Shown here: positions 43,435-52,629 of the stretch, piece by piece | How positions within the stretch are numbered: the stretch's first letter is position 1 | Layout of the letters: each line of letters starts with the position of its first letter | Assembly (NCBI GenBank): GCA_019637635.1 | Contig: JAHBVI010000007.1 | Coordinates: 1 to 64,000, forward strand | DNA from: Anaerolineae bacterium | Lineage (GTDB): Bacteria; Chloroflexota; Anaerolineae; Promineifilales; Promineifilaceae | Length of the DNA stretch: 64,000 nt | Reading direction: 5' to 3' | The notes under the pieces: generated by a model | The model's input: the letters and a program-made list of their open reading frames with translations, nothing else | Told to the model about the DNA's origin: nothing | Database searches by the model: none | Translations under genes and position numbers: made by a program

Positions 43435-43461
43435 CGCCGGTTTTTGCTAAAGGAACAGTAA

Positions 43462-43740
43462 CTATTCAGGTGGGCCATTTACACCCTCACCGACGCCAGT
43501 TCCTTTCCCCTCCTGTTCGCCATCGAGGAGTTCGTGCGCCTACACGCGAACGAGCCGCACGTGGGCGCGCGGCTCTCCTCGAACAGAATATCTGGACTTT
43601 GGAATTACTCTGGCCTCTTCTGGTACGGCCGTGAACCGATTACGGTTCACGGATTACGGTTCACGGCCGTACCCCCCAGTTGCCCCCATCCCCCCATTGC
43701 GTTACCATTCCCGCCGCAATCTTTTCAGGTCTTTAGGTAG
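43462..43740 (+). pseudogene. Possible gene fragment, start codon unclear
   Basis: This frame is open from 43462 to a stop at 43740. Its first ~55 codons read like protein (AIYTLTDASSFPLLFAIEEF, then VRLHANEPHVGARLSS...LWNYSGLFWYG). The C-terminal part passes into the ACGGATTACGG repeat. No ATG precedes the protein-like part; a GTG at 43534 is internal to it. It may be the 3' end of a decayed gene. I do not recognise the family. The rest of the 418-base gap, 43435-43852, is repeat. Confidence 0.35.
43626..43670. repeat. GGTTCACGGATTACGG word repeat
   Basis: TGAACCGATTACGGTTCACG and then GATTACGGTTCACGG. It overlaps two ACGGCCGT octamers, at both ends. Confidence 0.65.
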
Positions 43741-43756
43741 AAATTCAGGAAGGAAT

Positions 43757-43830
43757 TACTCGTCACTCGTCACCCGTCACTCATCACCCGTCACTGGGCT
43801 GTGATGCGTGACGAGAGATGCGTGACGTTT
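43757..43830. repeat. CGTCACTCGTCACC word-repeat module
   Basis: Six or so CGTCACT/CATCACC words are followed by GTGATGCGTGACG inverse words. It lies just before the fusion gene; GAAGAAGGAAGAG then serves as ribosome site. Confidence 0.75.
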
Positions 43831-43852
43831 GTGGAAGAAGGAAGAGCGTTGT

Positions 43853-46800
43853 ATGGAGTCCAAATTATCCCGTTGGTGTGATGGCCTCATTGAAGCCGGC
43901 TGGCTGGCGGCCATCATCACCGCCCCCCTCTTTTTTAATATCCATTCCGACCGTGTGTTTGAGCCGGACAAATTGACGCTGCTGCGCTCCATTGCCCTGG
44001 TAATGCTCTCCGCCTGGCTGGTGCGTTTTGTAGACCAGCGCGGCTGGCAGGCCAAAAACCGGCTCAGCTGGCGCGATGCCCAGTCGGTGTGGAAAGCGCC
44101 CTTCATCTTGCCAGTGGCGCTGCTGGCGCTGGTTTACGTGCTGTCCACCATCTTTTCCGTCACGCCCGCCATCAGTTGGGCCGGTTCTTACCAGCGGTTG
44201 CAGGGCACTTACACCACCCTCTCCTACATCACCATTTTCCTGGTAACGATTATGACCATGCGCACACGGGCGCAGGTGCGGCGGGTGGTCACGGCCGTGA
44301 TCATCACCAGCATCCCCATCGCCTTCTATGGCCTCTTGCAGCACTTCGACCTGGACCCGCTGCCCTGGGGCGGCAACGTGCAAACGCGCGTCGCCGGGCA
44401 CATGGGCAACGCCATCTTCATTGCCGCCTACCTGATCATGGCCGTGCCCCTGACGGTGGCCCGCATTATCTCCTCCTTCAACAACATCCTCAACGACGAA
44501 GAGTTGGCCGCCGCCGACATCATGCGCTCTTCCATCTATATTTTTACGCTGGCTATCCAACTGATCACCATTTACTGGTCGGGCAGCCGCGGCCCCTGGC
44601 TGGGGCTGGGCGTGGGCATGTTCGCCTTTGTGCTGATTGTGCTGGTGTCGCTGCGCAACGCCGCCGAAGACAAAAGCCGCTTTGGCCTGAAAGACGCCGG
44701 ACAGTCGCTCTTGCTGGTCATCGTCGGTTCCGCCGTTGCCTATCTGGTGGTGTCGCTGCTGCTGAATTTGCTCAGCGGGTCAGGCCGTTTTGCTTCGCTG
44801 GCCGGGCCGATGGGGTCATTTGTAGCCTTTGTGGTCGCCGTAGGGCTGGTGATGCTGGCCATCTTTGTGCTGTTGGCGGCGCGGCGTGGCTGGCGCTGGC
44901 TCTGGTTTAGCTGGATGGCGCTGTCGGTGCTGCTAGGGGCGTGGATTGTGCTGTTTAATCTGCCGTTGGAAGTGACACGGCCGTATGCCCAAACCCCCGT
45001 CGTCGGCAATGTTGTCACCACCCTGGATGAATGGCGCGGGCTGCCGCTCATCGGTCGCCTGGGCACCATTCTGGAATCAGAATCCGGCACCGGCCGCGTG
45101 CGTGTCCTCATCTGGGAAGGGGCGCTGGACATGCTGCTGCCCCACGAACCCATCCAGTTCCCGGATGGTAAAAGCGACCCGTTTAATCTGTTACGGCCGT
45201 TGATCGGCTACGGCCCGGAAGCCATGTACGTGGCCTATAACCGCTTCTACCCGCCGGAACTGGCCACCATCGAAGCCCGCAACGCCTCCCCTGACCGCTC
45301 CCACAACGAAACCTATGACGCCCTGGTCATCACCGGCCTGTTGGGCTTTCTGGTTTGGCAGTGGCTTTACCTCAGCGTCTTTTACTACGGCTTCAAATGG
45401 TTGGGCGTGCTGCGCTCCCGGTTTGATGGCTACCTGCTGATTGGTTTGTGGATTGGTATGGGGTTGTTGGTCACGGCCGTATTTGCCGTCTGGCGCGGCC
45501 CCATCTATTTCGGCGTGGCCCTGCCCTTTGGTTCCATTGGCGGGCTGGTGCTATACCTGGTCTATTACGCCCTCTTTGCCCGTTTGCCGGAAGGGGAAGA
45601 GGTGCAGCCGTTCCGCTGGGATCGCCTGCTCATCACCGCCCTCATTGCCGCCATCATCGCCCATTACGTGGAAATTCACTTTGGCATCGCCATCGCCTCC
45701 ACCCGCATCCACTTTTTTGTCTACCTGGGACTGATGTTCGTGGTTACGCAGCTCATGTCGGCCCAGACCACCGAAACCGCGCCGGCGCCCGCGCCCGTCA
45801 TACCGGCAGGAAAAGGGCGCAAACGGAGTGGCGCCGCTGCCACCAGGCCCGCCGCCGCTGCCACCGGCCAGAGTTACGGCGTCTGGGGGCCGCTGCTGCT
45901 AAACGCCTTGATGCTGGCCCTCATCCTGGGCACATTGGCCTATTCGTTCATCACCTACAACCAGCCGCCGGACGTAAGCAGCGTCACCCAAATCACACCC
46001 GGCACCATCTTCCACCAATCCATGCTGGTCAATGCCAAGAAGGATTTCACCGATTCCCCGTTTATCTTTCTCATGTTCATCCTTACCTGGGCCTTGGGCA
46101 CGCTGGTAATTGCCAGCGAAATGGTGAAAGAGGGGGAACTGCGCTTCCAGTCTGCGGCCCGTAAGCTGGCAGCCAACCGGCGGCAACTGGCGTTGATCCT
46201 GTTTGCCGTAATGGGCGCGGCCAGCTTTGTGGCGCGTTTGCTTTTCCCCTTGCCCGATTCGGCCAATGCCACCAGCCTGCTGGGGCAAAGCCTCTATTGG
46301 GTGTGGGGTGGGTTGAGCCTGTGGGCCGCTTACCGCTTGTGGCGGAGCGAGGAAGCAGGACGATTGGCGGCCACGGCCGTGGCCCTGGCCGGCTTGCTCT
46401 TTACCGTTCCCCTCATCATCGCCGGTGGGTGGCTGGGGCTGGGCGTGGGCCTGGTTTGCGCCGTGCTGCTCTACCTGTTGTGGGACAATGCCTGGAATAG
46501 TTCATTGGGCGCAGTGGGAGTGTTAACGGCCGTGTCCCTGGGCATCGGTCTCATGTATGCTTATTTCCAGGCGTTCCAACTTCGTTACAGCATCCTGTAC
46601 GGTGTCCTCAATCCCCGCCCCGAAGACCCGGCCCTGTTACAGCAATTCCTGGTAAACGAAGCCGCTCGCGCCGCCGCCATGCTCACCTTTTACTACCTGT
46701 TTGTTTTTGGGCTGCTCATCCTGTCCGCCTTTGCCCTGTCTGCCAGCCGCAAACCGCCCATCCGCCAGAATGGAACCACCCCGGCCTATGCCCTGTTGGC

Positions 46801-48370
46801 GGCGCTGGTGCTGGTGACCAGCATGGCGATCCTTTTCACCAACACCCGCGTCGTCCAGGCCGACATCATCTACAAACGCGGCAAATTCTATGACAACCAG
46901 GCCGCCCGCAACAGCGATACCAACTTCTGGCAGTACGCCATCGCCATTTATGAGGCGGCCATTGACCGCACCCCCCGCGAAGACTTTTACTACCTCTTCT
47001 TGGGGCGCGCCTACCTGGAATTGGCGACCTTGTTCACCAACAGCGATCCCGCCAGGGCGGAACAACTGCTCAATCAGGCGCAAAGCCGCCTGGAAGACGC
47101 CCAAGACATTAACCCGCTGAACACCGACCACACGGCCAACCTGGCCCGCCTGAACACACGCGGCATCAGCCTGAGCCAGGACGAAGTAAAGCGGCAGCAG
47201 CGCATAGACGCCGCCCAGGCATATTACCTGGACGCCCTGGCGCTCAGCCCGCAAAACTCCGTCATTCGTAACGAGTACGGCTCGCTGGAACTGAGCGTGA
47301 TGCAAGACTGCCCCGCAGCCCTGGCTACCTACCAGGAGTCGCTGGACATTGATCCCTACTACACTGACACCTACTTCCGGCTGGCCGATGCTCTGGTGGC
47401 TTGTGGTAATGAAATGGACGAGGCCGAGCGCGACGCCATGTACACCGACGCCGTAGGTACCCTGGAAGAGGGGCTGGCCATCAACCCCAACAACGCCCGT
47501 GCCTGGCTGCGCCTGGGGCAGATTTACCAGCAGCTCGAGCGGTATGACGCGGCCGTCACCGCCTTTGGCAATGTACGCCAGTATGATCCCCAGGGCCGCG
47601 TGGCTCCTGCCTGGAACGTGAATCTGCTCATAGCCCGCGCCCTCTTCCAAAAGGGCGATCTGGCGCAGGCGGAAGCACTGGCGCAACAAACCCTGGCGAC
47701 CGCCCCGGAAGAGGCCAAACCGCAAATCCAACAATTGCTCAACCAGATTTTGGGGAACGATGCCGCCAGCGAGGCGCTCTCGGAAGTGGAGGTGGTGACG
47801 GATTTTGCGTTGGATGGGGCACGGCCGTTGGCCGCTATTCCGCCTGCCGAACGCAACGCTTATTACGACAGTTACCCCCCCTTTGTCATTGATACCACAA
47901 AGAACTACGAAGCCATCATTCACACCGCTCAAGGCCCCATGCGCTTCCGCCTGTACACCGCCGAAGCGCCGCTGACGGTAAACAACTTCGTCTACCTGGC
48001 CTCGCAAGGTTTTTATGATGGCACCACCTTCCACCGGGTGCTGGCGAACTTCATGGCGCAGGGCGGCGACCCCACCGGCACGGGCGGCGGCGGCCCCGGC
48101 TACAACTTTGCCGACGAGACGGCCAACGACCTGACCTTTGACCGGCGTGGCCTGCTGGCCATGGCCAACGCCGGGCCAAACACCAACGGCAGTCAATTTT
48201 TCATCACCTTTGTGCCTACGCCGCACCTGAACGGGGCGCACACCATCTTCGGCGAACTGCTGGAAGGGGATGACGTTCTCAGCGCCCTTACCCTGCGCGA
48301 CCCCAACGCCGCCCCCACCTTTGCCGGGGATGTGATTGAGCGGATTGAGATTGTGGAGGGGGAGAGGTAA
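43853..48370 (+). CDS. O-antigen-ligase-like membrane protein fused to TPR and cyclophilin domains
   Basis: A 1505-residue single open frame. Seen: 15 or more hydrophobic segments in residues ~1-1000, including a Wzy/WaaL-like region with SGSRGPWLGLGVGMF near residue 245. Then TPR-like repeats (~1025-1330; e.g. YLFLGRAYLELATLFTNSDP and NNARAWLRLGQIYQQLERYD). A C-terminal cyclophilin-type peptidyl-prolyl isomerase follows (~1345-1505; FHRVLANFMAQGGDPTGTG, NTNGSQFFITF, GAHTIFGELLEG). Known: WaaL/Wzy proteins transfer or polymerise glycans outside the membrane; cyclophilins isomerise Xaa-Pro bonds. The fusion is unusual. Start ATG 43853 is supported by GAAGGAAG upstream. It is co-directional with a WecA/MraY-family gene, so a surface-glycan role fits. 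Confidence 0.88.
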   Translation: MESKLSRWCDGLIEAGWLAAIITAPLFFNIHSDRVFEPDKLTLLRSIALVMLSAWLVRFVDQRGWQAKNRLSWRDAQSVWKAPFILPVALLALVYVLSTIFSVTPAISWAGSYQRLQGTYTTLSYITIFLVTIMTMRTRAQVRRVVTAVIITSIPIAFYGLLQHFDLDPLPWGGNVQTRVAGHMGNAIFIAAYLIMAVPLTVARIISSFNNILNDEELAAADIMRSSIYIFTLAIQLITIYWSGSRGPWLGLGVGMFAFVLIVLVSLRNAAEDKSRFGLKDAGQSLLLVIVGSAVAYLVVSLLLNLLSGSGRFASLAGPMGSFVAFVVAVGLVMLAIFVLLAARRGWRWLWFSWMALSVLLGAWIVLFNLPLEVTRPYAQTPVVGNVVTTLDEWRGLPLIGRLGTILESESGTGRVRVLIWEGALDMLLPHEPIQFPDGKSDPFNLLRPLIGYGPEAMYVAYNRFYPPELATIEARNASPDRSHNETYDALVITGLLGFLVWQWLYLSVFYYGFKWLGVLRSRFDGYLLIGLWIGMGLLVTAVFAVWRGPIYFGVALPFGSIGGLVLYLVYYALFARLPEGEEVQPFRWDRLLITALIAAIIAHYVEIHFGIAIASTRIHFFVYLGLMFVVTQLMSAQTTETAPAPAPVIPAGKGRKRSGAAATRPAAAATGQSYGVWGPLLLNALMLALILGTLAYSFITYNQPPDVSSVTQITPGTIFHQSMLVNAKKDFTDSPFIFLMFILTWALGTLVIASEMVKEGELRFQSAARKLAANRRQLALILFAVMGAASFVARLLFPLPDSANATSLLGQSLYWVWGGLSLWAAYRLWRSEEAGRLAATAVALAGLLFTVPLIIAGGWLGLGVGLVCAVLLYLLWDNAWNSSLGAVGVLTAVSLGIGLMYAYFQAFQLRYSILYGVLNPRPEDPALLQQFLVNEAARAAAMLTFYYLFVFGLLILSAFALSASRKPPIRQNGTTPAYALLAALVLVTSMAILFTNTRVVQADIIYKRGKFYDNQAARNSDTNFWQYAIAIYEAAIDRTPREDFYYLFLGRAYLELATLFTNSDPARAEQLLNQAQSRLEDAQDINPLNTDHTANLARLNTRGISLSQDEVKRQQRIDAAQAYYLDALALSPQNSVIRNEYGSLELSVMQDCPAALATYQESLDIDPYYTDTYFRLADALVACGNEMDEAERDAMYTDAVGTLEEGLAINPNNARAWLRLGQIYQQLERYDAAVTAFGNVRQYDPQGRVAPAWNVNLLIARALFQKGDLAQAEALAQQTLATAPEEAKPQIQQLLNQILGNDAASEALSEVEVVTDFALDGARPLAAIPPAERNAYYDSYPPFVIDTTKNYEAIIHTAQGPMRFRLYTAEAPLTVNNFVYLASQGFYDGTTFHRVLANFMAQGGDPTGTGGGGPGYNFADETANDLTFDRRGLLAMANAGPNTNGSQFFITFVPTPHLNGAHTIFGELLEGDDVLSALTLRDPNAAPTFAGDVIERIEIVEGER

Positions 48371-48406
48371 TTGGGTAATTGAGTAATTACTCAATTACCC
48401 AATTAC
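48367..48406. repeat. Perfect 40-bp AATTGGGT palindrome including the fusion gene's stop
   Basis: Positions 48367-48406 read the same on both strands with no spacer (G-TAATTGGGTAATTGAGTAA and its complement). The TAA of the fusion gene (48368-48370) lies in the left half. The next ATG follows 10 bases later with no ribosome site. Confidence 0.92.
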
Positions 48407-48415
48407 TTTGCTCCT

Positions 48416-49405
48416 ATGAGCGGCATCCTGGCAATTTTCCTGTTAGCGTTGGCGGTCACGGCCGTGAGCATTCCCTGGGTGCGGCGGTTGGCGCTGCGCA
48501 CCGGCTTCGTAGACGCCCCCTCGCAGCGCAAGCTGCACAGCACCCCCATGCCCCTGCTCGGCGGGCTGGCGATTTTTGCCGGCGCTTTTGTCGCCCTGGT
48601 CTTTTTTGCCAATGAGACGCCCGGCGCCGTCACCGGTGTTTTCCTCTCTCTCACCCTGGTCATGTTAATTGGCCTGGCCGATGACCGCTATCATCTGCCC
48701 GCCCGTCTCAAACTGCTGGGGGAACTGACGGCCGTCTTCATTCTCATCTACTTTGGCATTCAGGTGCGGCTACCCCTGCCGGACATTGTGAATTACGCCA
48801 TCACCGCCCTCTGGCTGATTGGCATTACCAACGCCATCAACTTCCTGGATAACATGGATGGCCTCAGCGCCGGTATCAGTGGCGTGGCCGCCTCGTTCAT
48901 GCTGCTGTTGGGGCTGCAAAACGACCAATTTTTGGTGGCCGGTCTGGCGGCGGCGGTGTTTGGCGCTTGCCTGGGTTTTCTGCGTTACAACTTCCCGCCC
49001 GCCAAAATTTTCATGGGTGACGTGGGTGCGCTGTTCCTGGGCTTCACCCTGGCAATTTTAGGCTTGCAACTGCGTTTCCCGGCCAACCAGGCCACCGTCA
49101 CCTGGATGGTGCCCATTTTCATCCTGGCGGTGCCCATTTTTGACACCACCTTAGCCGTCATTTCCCGGCTGCGGCGCGGCCTCAGCCCGAACACTGCCGG
49201 AAAAGACCACATCAGCCATCGCCTGGTGCGGCTGGGCTTCAGCCAGCGCGAAGCCGTCCTCATCCTCTACCTGCTCACCGGCGCCACCGGCATGGTCGCC
49301 CTCTACATCACCCAGGCCGACCTGGTGCAGGCCTACATCCTGGCCGTTATCTGTGGCCTGATCGCCCTGTACATCATGTGGTGGCTGGAGAAGAAGTGGG
49401 GGTGA
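48416..49405 (+). CDS. WecA/MraY-family glycosyl-1-phosphate transferase
   Basis: A 329-residue polytopic membrane transferase that links a sugar-1-phosphate to undecaprenyl phosphate. Seen: an early block FVDAPSQRKLHSTPMPLLGG matching the WecA signature (D-x-P-x-x-R-K-x-H-x-x-P). Then LADDRYHLPARLKLLGEL, NFLDNMDGLSAG, AKIFMGDVGALFLGF and DTTLAVISRLRRGLSPNTAGKDHISHR. These cytoplasmic loops hold the metal and nucleotide-binding Asp residues. It is the likely initiator of a glycan assembled with the neighbouring ligase-like fusion protein. It could be MurNAc-pentapeptide transferase-like, but the HIP-type loop favours WecA/TagO. Confidence 0.93.
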   Translation: MSGILAIFLLALAVTAVSIPWVRRLALRTGFVDAPSQRKLHSTPMPLLGGLAIFAGAFVALVFFANETPGAVTGVFLSLTLVMLIGLADDRYHLPARLKLLGELTAVFILIYFGIQVRLPLPDIVNYAITALWLIGITNAINFLDNMDGLSAGISGVAASFMLLLGLQNDQFLVAGLAAAVFGACLGFLRYNFPPAKIFMGDVGALFLGFTLAILGLQLRFPANQATVTWMVPIFILAVPIFDTTLAVISRLRRGLSPNTAGKDHISHRLVRLGFSQREAVLILYLLTGATGMVALYITQADLVQAYILAVICGLIALYIMWWLEKKWG

Positions 49406-49522
49406 GGGGGTGATAAGATGAAGGGGGGATGGGGTGAAGGGGTGATGAGGTGACAATCTCCCAATCTCCCAATCGCCTAATCTCCAATCTCCAATCTCCA
49501 ATCTCCAATTACCCAATCACTC
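49403..49522. repeat. GGGGTGA and AATCTCC word-repeat module
   Basis: GGGTGAGGGGGTGATAAGAT words, then GACAATCTCCCAATCTCCCA and AATCTCCAATCTCC words. The two halves are from different word families. The ATG of proB follows with no ribosome site. Confidence 0.78.
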
Positions 49523-49533
49523 CCTATCAACCC

Positions 49534-50634
49534 ATGTACCAACGTATCGTCATCAAAATCGGCACCAGCGTCCTTACCAGGGGGACGCCGCACCTGGATC
49601 AGGCGCATATGGTGGAACTGGTGCGGCAGTGCGCCCGGCTGCACCAGGTGGGTAAAGAAGTCATCATCTGCACCTCCGGCGCGATTGCCGTGGGCCGGGC
49701 GCGGCTGGACTTTCCCGACCTGCCGCCGACGTTGAGCCACAAACAGATGTTGGCGGCGGTGGGGCAGAGCCGCCTGATGCAATTTTACGAACGGTTTTTT
49801 GAGATTTACGGCATTCATGTGGGCCAGATTTTGCTCACTCGCGCCGATGTGCAAAACCGCCGTCGCTATTTGAACGGCCGTGACACCCTCCTCACCCTCC
49901 TAGAACATCACATCGTACCCATCGTCAACGAAAACGACGCCGTAGCCACCGAGGAGATTAAGGTAGGCGACAATGACAACCTCTCCGCGCTGGTGGCCAC
50001 GCTGGCCGAGGCTGATTTGCTGCTGCTGCTTACCGACCAGCCCGGCCTGTTTACGGCCGATCCCCGCACCCACCCGGACGCCCAACTCATCGCCGAAGTG
50101 GAACACATAGACGCGGCGCTCAAGGCGTTGGCCGGGGGCAGCGTCAGCGGCCTGGGCGTGGGCGGCATGGCTACCAAATTGCAGGCGGCCGACGTGGCTC
50201 GCCGCGCCGGGACGGATGTGATCATCGCTGCCGGGCACGCCCCGGATGTGATCAGCCGCGCAGTGGCCGGTGAAGCGGTGGGCACCCGCTTCAAGGCGCT
50301 GAAAACGCCGCTGGAAAACCGCAAAAAGTGGATATACGCTGGCCGTAAACCGGCGGGCAGCGTAACGGTTGATGCCGGGGCAGCGCAGGCGTTGTGTACT
50401 AACGGCCGTTCCCTCTTACCGGCGGGCATCACGGCCGTAGCCGGCCCCTTTGAACGTGGTGATACCATTAGCATTATGGATGCGGACGGCCGTGAACTGG
50501 CCCGCGGCATCACCCGCTACAGCAGTCACGATCTCACCCGCATCGCCGGACATCACTCAGATAAAATTGTGGAGCTATTGGGGTATGCTTATGGCCCGGT
50601 GGCCGTGCATCGGAATGATATGATTTTGGTGTGA
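49534..50634 (+). CDS. proB: Glutamate 5-kinase
   Basis: A 366-residue enzyme that phosphorylates L-glutamate with ATP, the first step of proline synthesis. Seen: an amino-acid kinase domain ([77 protein letters not shown]), then a C-terminal PUA domain from ~residue 270 ([21 protein letters not shown]). Start: the ATG at 49534 begins [10 protein letters not shown]; the in-frame extension upstream is repeat. No ribosome site, only an AATCTCC leader. proA follows, as expected. The allosteric PUA domain suggests feedback by proline. Confidence 0.97.
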   Translation: MYQRIVIKIGTSVLTRGTPHLDQAHMVELVRQCARLHQVGKEVIICTSGAIAVGRARLDFPDLPPTLSHKQMLAAVGQSRLMQFYERFFEIYGIHVGQILLTRADVQNRRRYLNGRDTLLTLLEHHIVPIVNENDAVATEEIKVGDNDNLSALVATLAEADLLLLLTDQPGLFTADPRTHPDAQLIAEVEHIDAALKALAGGSVSGLGVGGMATKLQAADVARRAGTDVIIAAGHAPDVISRAVAGEAVGTRFKALKTPLENRKKWIYAGRKPAGSVTVDAGAAQALCTNGRSLLPAGITAVAGPFERGDTISIMDADGRELARGITRYSSHDLTRIAGHHSDKIVELLGYAYGPVAVHRNDMILV

Positions 50635-50701
50635 GAGATCGGGGATTAGCGATTGGAGATGGCGAGCGTACAATCTCTAATCTCTAATCTCCAACCTCTT
50701 T
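50635..50701. repeat. GATTGGA word-repeat module between proB and proA
   Basis: GAGATCGGGGATTAGCGATT and GGAGATGG on the left mirror AATCTCTAATCTCTAATCTC on the right. It fills the gap ahead of GAGGACGAAACA and the proA ATG. Confidence 0.83.
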
Positions 50702-50717
50702 GTATGAGGACGAAACA

Positions 50718-51980
50718 ATGACAGATCTGATTGTGATGGGCAAAGCGGCCAAAGCGGCCAGCCGCAAACTGGCGACATTGACGACGGATGCCAAAAACGC
50801 GGCGCTGCTGGCGATTGCCGATGAATTGGAAGCACAGGCGGGGGTGGTGCTGGCGCAAAATGAACTGGATATTGCCGACGGCCGTACCCAAAACCTGAGC
50901 GACGGCCTGCTGGATCGGCTGCTGCTGACGGAGAAGCGTATTGCCGGGTTGGCCGCCGATGCCCGCAACGTAGCCACGCTGCCCGACCCGGTGGGCAGCG
51001 AATTTGACGCCCGCCTGCTGCCCAACGGCCTGCGCCTCAGCCGCCGCCGCATTCCCTTTGGCGTGGTCGGCGTGATCTACGAAGCCCGCCCCAACGTCAC
51101 CATTGACATTGCCACGCTTTGCCTGAAAACGGGTAACGCCTCCATTTTGCGCGGCGGCAAGGAGACGCGGCGCAGCAACCTGGCCCTGGTGAATGTGATT
51201 CAGGCAGCGTTAGAAAGGGTGGGGCTGCCGGGCACGGCCGTGCAGTACATTGCCGACCCCGACCGCCAGTTAGTGGCCGATTTCCTGCGGCTGGATCAGT
51301 ATGTGGACGTAATCATCCCGCGTGGCGGCCACAATTTGCACAGGCTGTGCAAAGAGACGGCGACGATTCCGGTGATTACCGGCGGCATTGGCATTTGCCA
51401 CGTCTTTGTGGACGAGAGCGCCGACCTGGGTAAGGCGGTGGATATTGTGGAGAATGCCAAGGTGCAACGGCCGTCGGTCTGCAATGCCCTGGATACCGTG
51501 CTGGTGCATCCGGCGGTTGCCGAGGCGTTTTTGCCGCAAATGGCGGCGCGGCTGGCGCGGCATGGCGTGGAACTGCGGCCAACCGGCCGTGCCCTGGAAA
51601 TTTTGCAGGCCGATGGGCACGGGGCAGCGGTGATCCCTGCCGGGCCAGAAGACTTTGATACGGAGTGGATGGCCCTGATCTTGGGCGTCAAAATCTGCGA
51701 ATTGGACGAGGCCATTGACCACATTCAGACCCACAGCCTGGATCACAGCGACAGCATTGTCACCAACAATTGGGCCAACGCCACCCGTTTTGTGAATGAG
51801 GTCAACTCCTCGGCGGTGTTTGTAAACGCCAGCACCCGCTTTAACGATGGCGGGCAGTTTGGCCTGGGGGCGGAGGTGGCCGTCAGCACCCAAAAGCTCC
51901 ACGCCCGCGGCCCCATGGGGTTGGCGGAACTGACGACCTATAAGTGGGTGTGTATTGGCGATGGGCATGTACGGCCGTGA
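50718..51980 (+). CDS. proA: Glutamate-5-semialdehyde dehydrogenase (gamma-glutamyl phosphate reductase)
   Basis: A 420-residue NADPH enzyme that reduces gamma-glutamyl phosphate to the semialdehyde, the second step of proline synthesis. Seen: an aldehyde-dehydrogenase-like fold with [33 protein letters not shown], the catalytic Cys in [13 protein letters not shown], and [21 protein letters not shown] C-terminal block ([18 protein letters not shown]). Start 50718 is chosen because GAGGA lies 7 bases upstream and homology begins there. It follows proB by 83 bases and is probably co-transcribed with it. Confidence 0.97.
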   Translation: MTDLIVMGKAAKAASRKLATLTTDAKNAALLAIADELEAQAGVVLAQNELDIADGRTQNLSDGLLDRLLLTEKRIAGLAADARNVATLPDPVGSEFDARLLPNGLRLSRRRIPFGVVGVIYEARPNVTIDIATLCLKTGNASILRGGKETRRSNLALVNVIQAALERVGLPGTAVQYIADPDRQLVADFLRLDQYVDVIIPRGGHNLHRLCKETATIPVITGGIGICHVFVDESADLGKAVDIVENAKVQRPSVCNALDTVLVHPAVAEAFLPQMAARLARHGVELRPTGRALEILQADGHGAAVIPAGPEDFDTEWMALILGVKICELDEAIDHIQTHSLDHSDSIVTNNWANATRFVNEVNSSAVFVNASTRFNDGGQFGLGAEVAVSTQKLHARGPMGLAELTTYKWVCIGDGHVRP

Positions 51981-52116
51981 TCCAACAGGCAGCGTGTAAA
52001 TAGTGGAGTGTGCATCCTCAGATGCGCATCTAAGAATGCGCACGCCGCGGTAAACAACCGTAACCCTAAACGCACGATCATTGACACTTGTCATGCACAT
52101 AAAACACGCTAAAAAT

Positions 52117-52171
52117 GTTTGTAGTGGGCGATTTATCGCCCAGAGAAGGCGATAAATCGCCTACTACAAAC
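52117..52171. repeat. Dispersed hairpin, GGCGATTTATCGCC family
   Basis: 24-base arms (52117-52140, 52148-52171) with one mismatch around CAGAGAA. The words are GTAGTGGGCGATTTATCGCC and its mirror. A small extra palindrome (GATGCGCATC) lies at about 52021-52030. The gap 51981-52192 has no gene. Confidence 0.88.
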
Positions 52172-52192
52172 GACTGTATGAAGGAGGAAACT

Positions 52193-52552
52193 ATGTCTGA
52201 ATTGGAAAGTTACCGTGATGAAACTCTGGACATGCTGCGCCAGAAAGGACTGAAACGCTTTGCCACAGTGTGGACGGCCGATGGTGTCTGCGTTGGCGAA
52301 GCAGTGCGGCTGCATCATCGCACACATGACGTCAACCCGGAACTAAAGCTGTACCCCAGTTACCTGGAGTGCCGGAGCATTGAAATGGGCGGCAATGTTT
52401 TTATCCCCACCAATTTTGTGGCCGATTATGATCCGGCAGCCCATAAGGTGACACTATCCGTCAACATCCGAACAGTCCAGCGCGAAACCTGGGAACGCGC
52501 CCCTGATTTTATTGCTCATCACATTTCGCAGGTGGAAGAACTACCTGTGTAG
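52193..52552 (+). CDS. Small conserved-looking protein, possibly PRC-barrel-like
   Basis: A 119-residue protein. Seen: a short N-terminal helix (ELESYRDETLDMLRQKGLKRF), then a run of beta strands (ATVWTADGVCVGEAVRLHHRT, VFIPTNFVADYDPAAHKVTLSV). This order is like PRC-barrel or DUF2171 proteins, which bind or adapt other proteins. No catalytic motif is visible. I chose ATG 52193 because AAGGAGGAA precedes it; the in-frame start at 52115 would translate the hairpin. The role is unknown. Confidence 0.6.
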   Translation: MSELESYRDETLDMLRQKGLKRFATVWTADGVCVGEAVRLHHRTHDVNPELKLYPSYLECRSIEMGGNVFIPTNFVADYDPAAHKVTLSVNIRTVQRETWERAPDFIAHHISQVEELPV

Positions 52553-52556
52553 AGTT

Positions 52557-52627
52557 GTAATTGGGTAAGTGAGTAATTGGGTAATTGATTGCCTGAATTA
52601 CTGATTTACCCAATTACCCGATTACCC
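52557..52627. repeat. AATTGGGT word-repeat module
   Basis: GTAATTGGGTAAGTGAGTAA and TTGGGTAATTGATTGCC words, then CTGAATTACTGATTTACCCA and CAATTACCCGATTACCCC. It ends at the next ATG, with no ribosome site. Confidence 0.85.
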
Positions 52628-52629
52628 CC

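Noticed and set aside
43829..48370. Fusion protein as two genes joined by an assembly error
   Set aside because: The frame is continuous with even codon use through the TPR-cyclophilin junction and no repeat module lies there, unlike the gaps between genes; kept as one gene, though read evidence would settle it.
46637..48394. A 585-codon minus-strand frame opposite the fusion gene
   Set aside because: The TPR and cyclophilin domains on the plus strand are unmistakable; the antisense frame has no recognisable domain.
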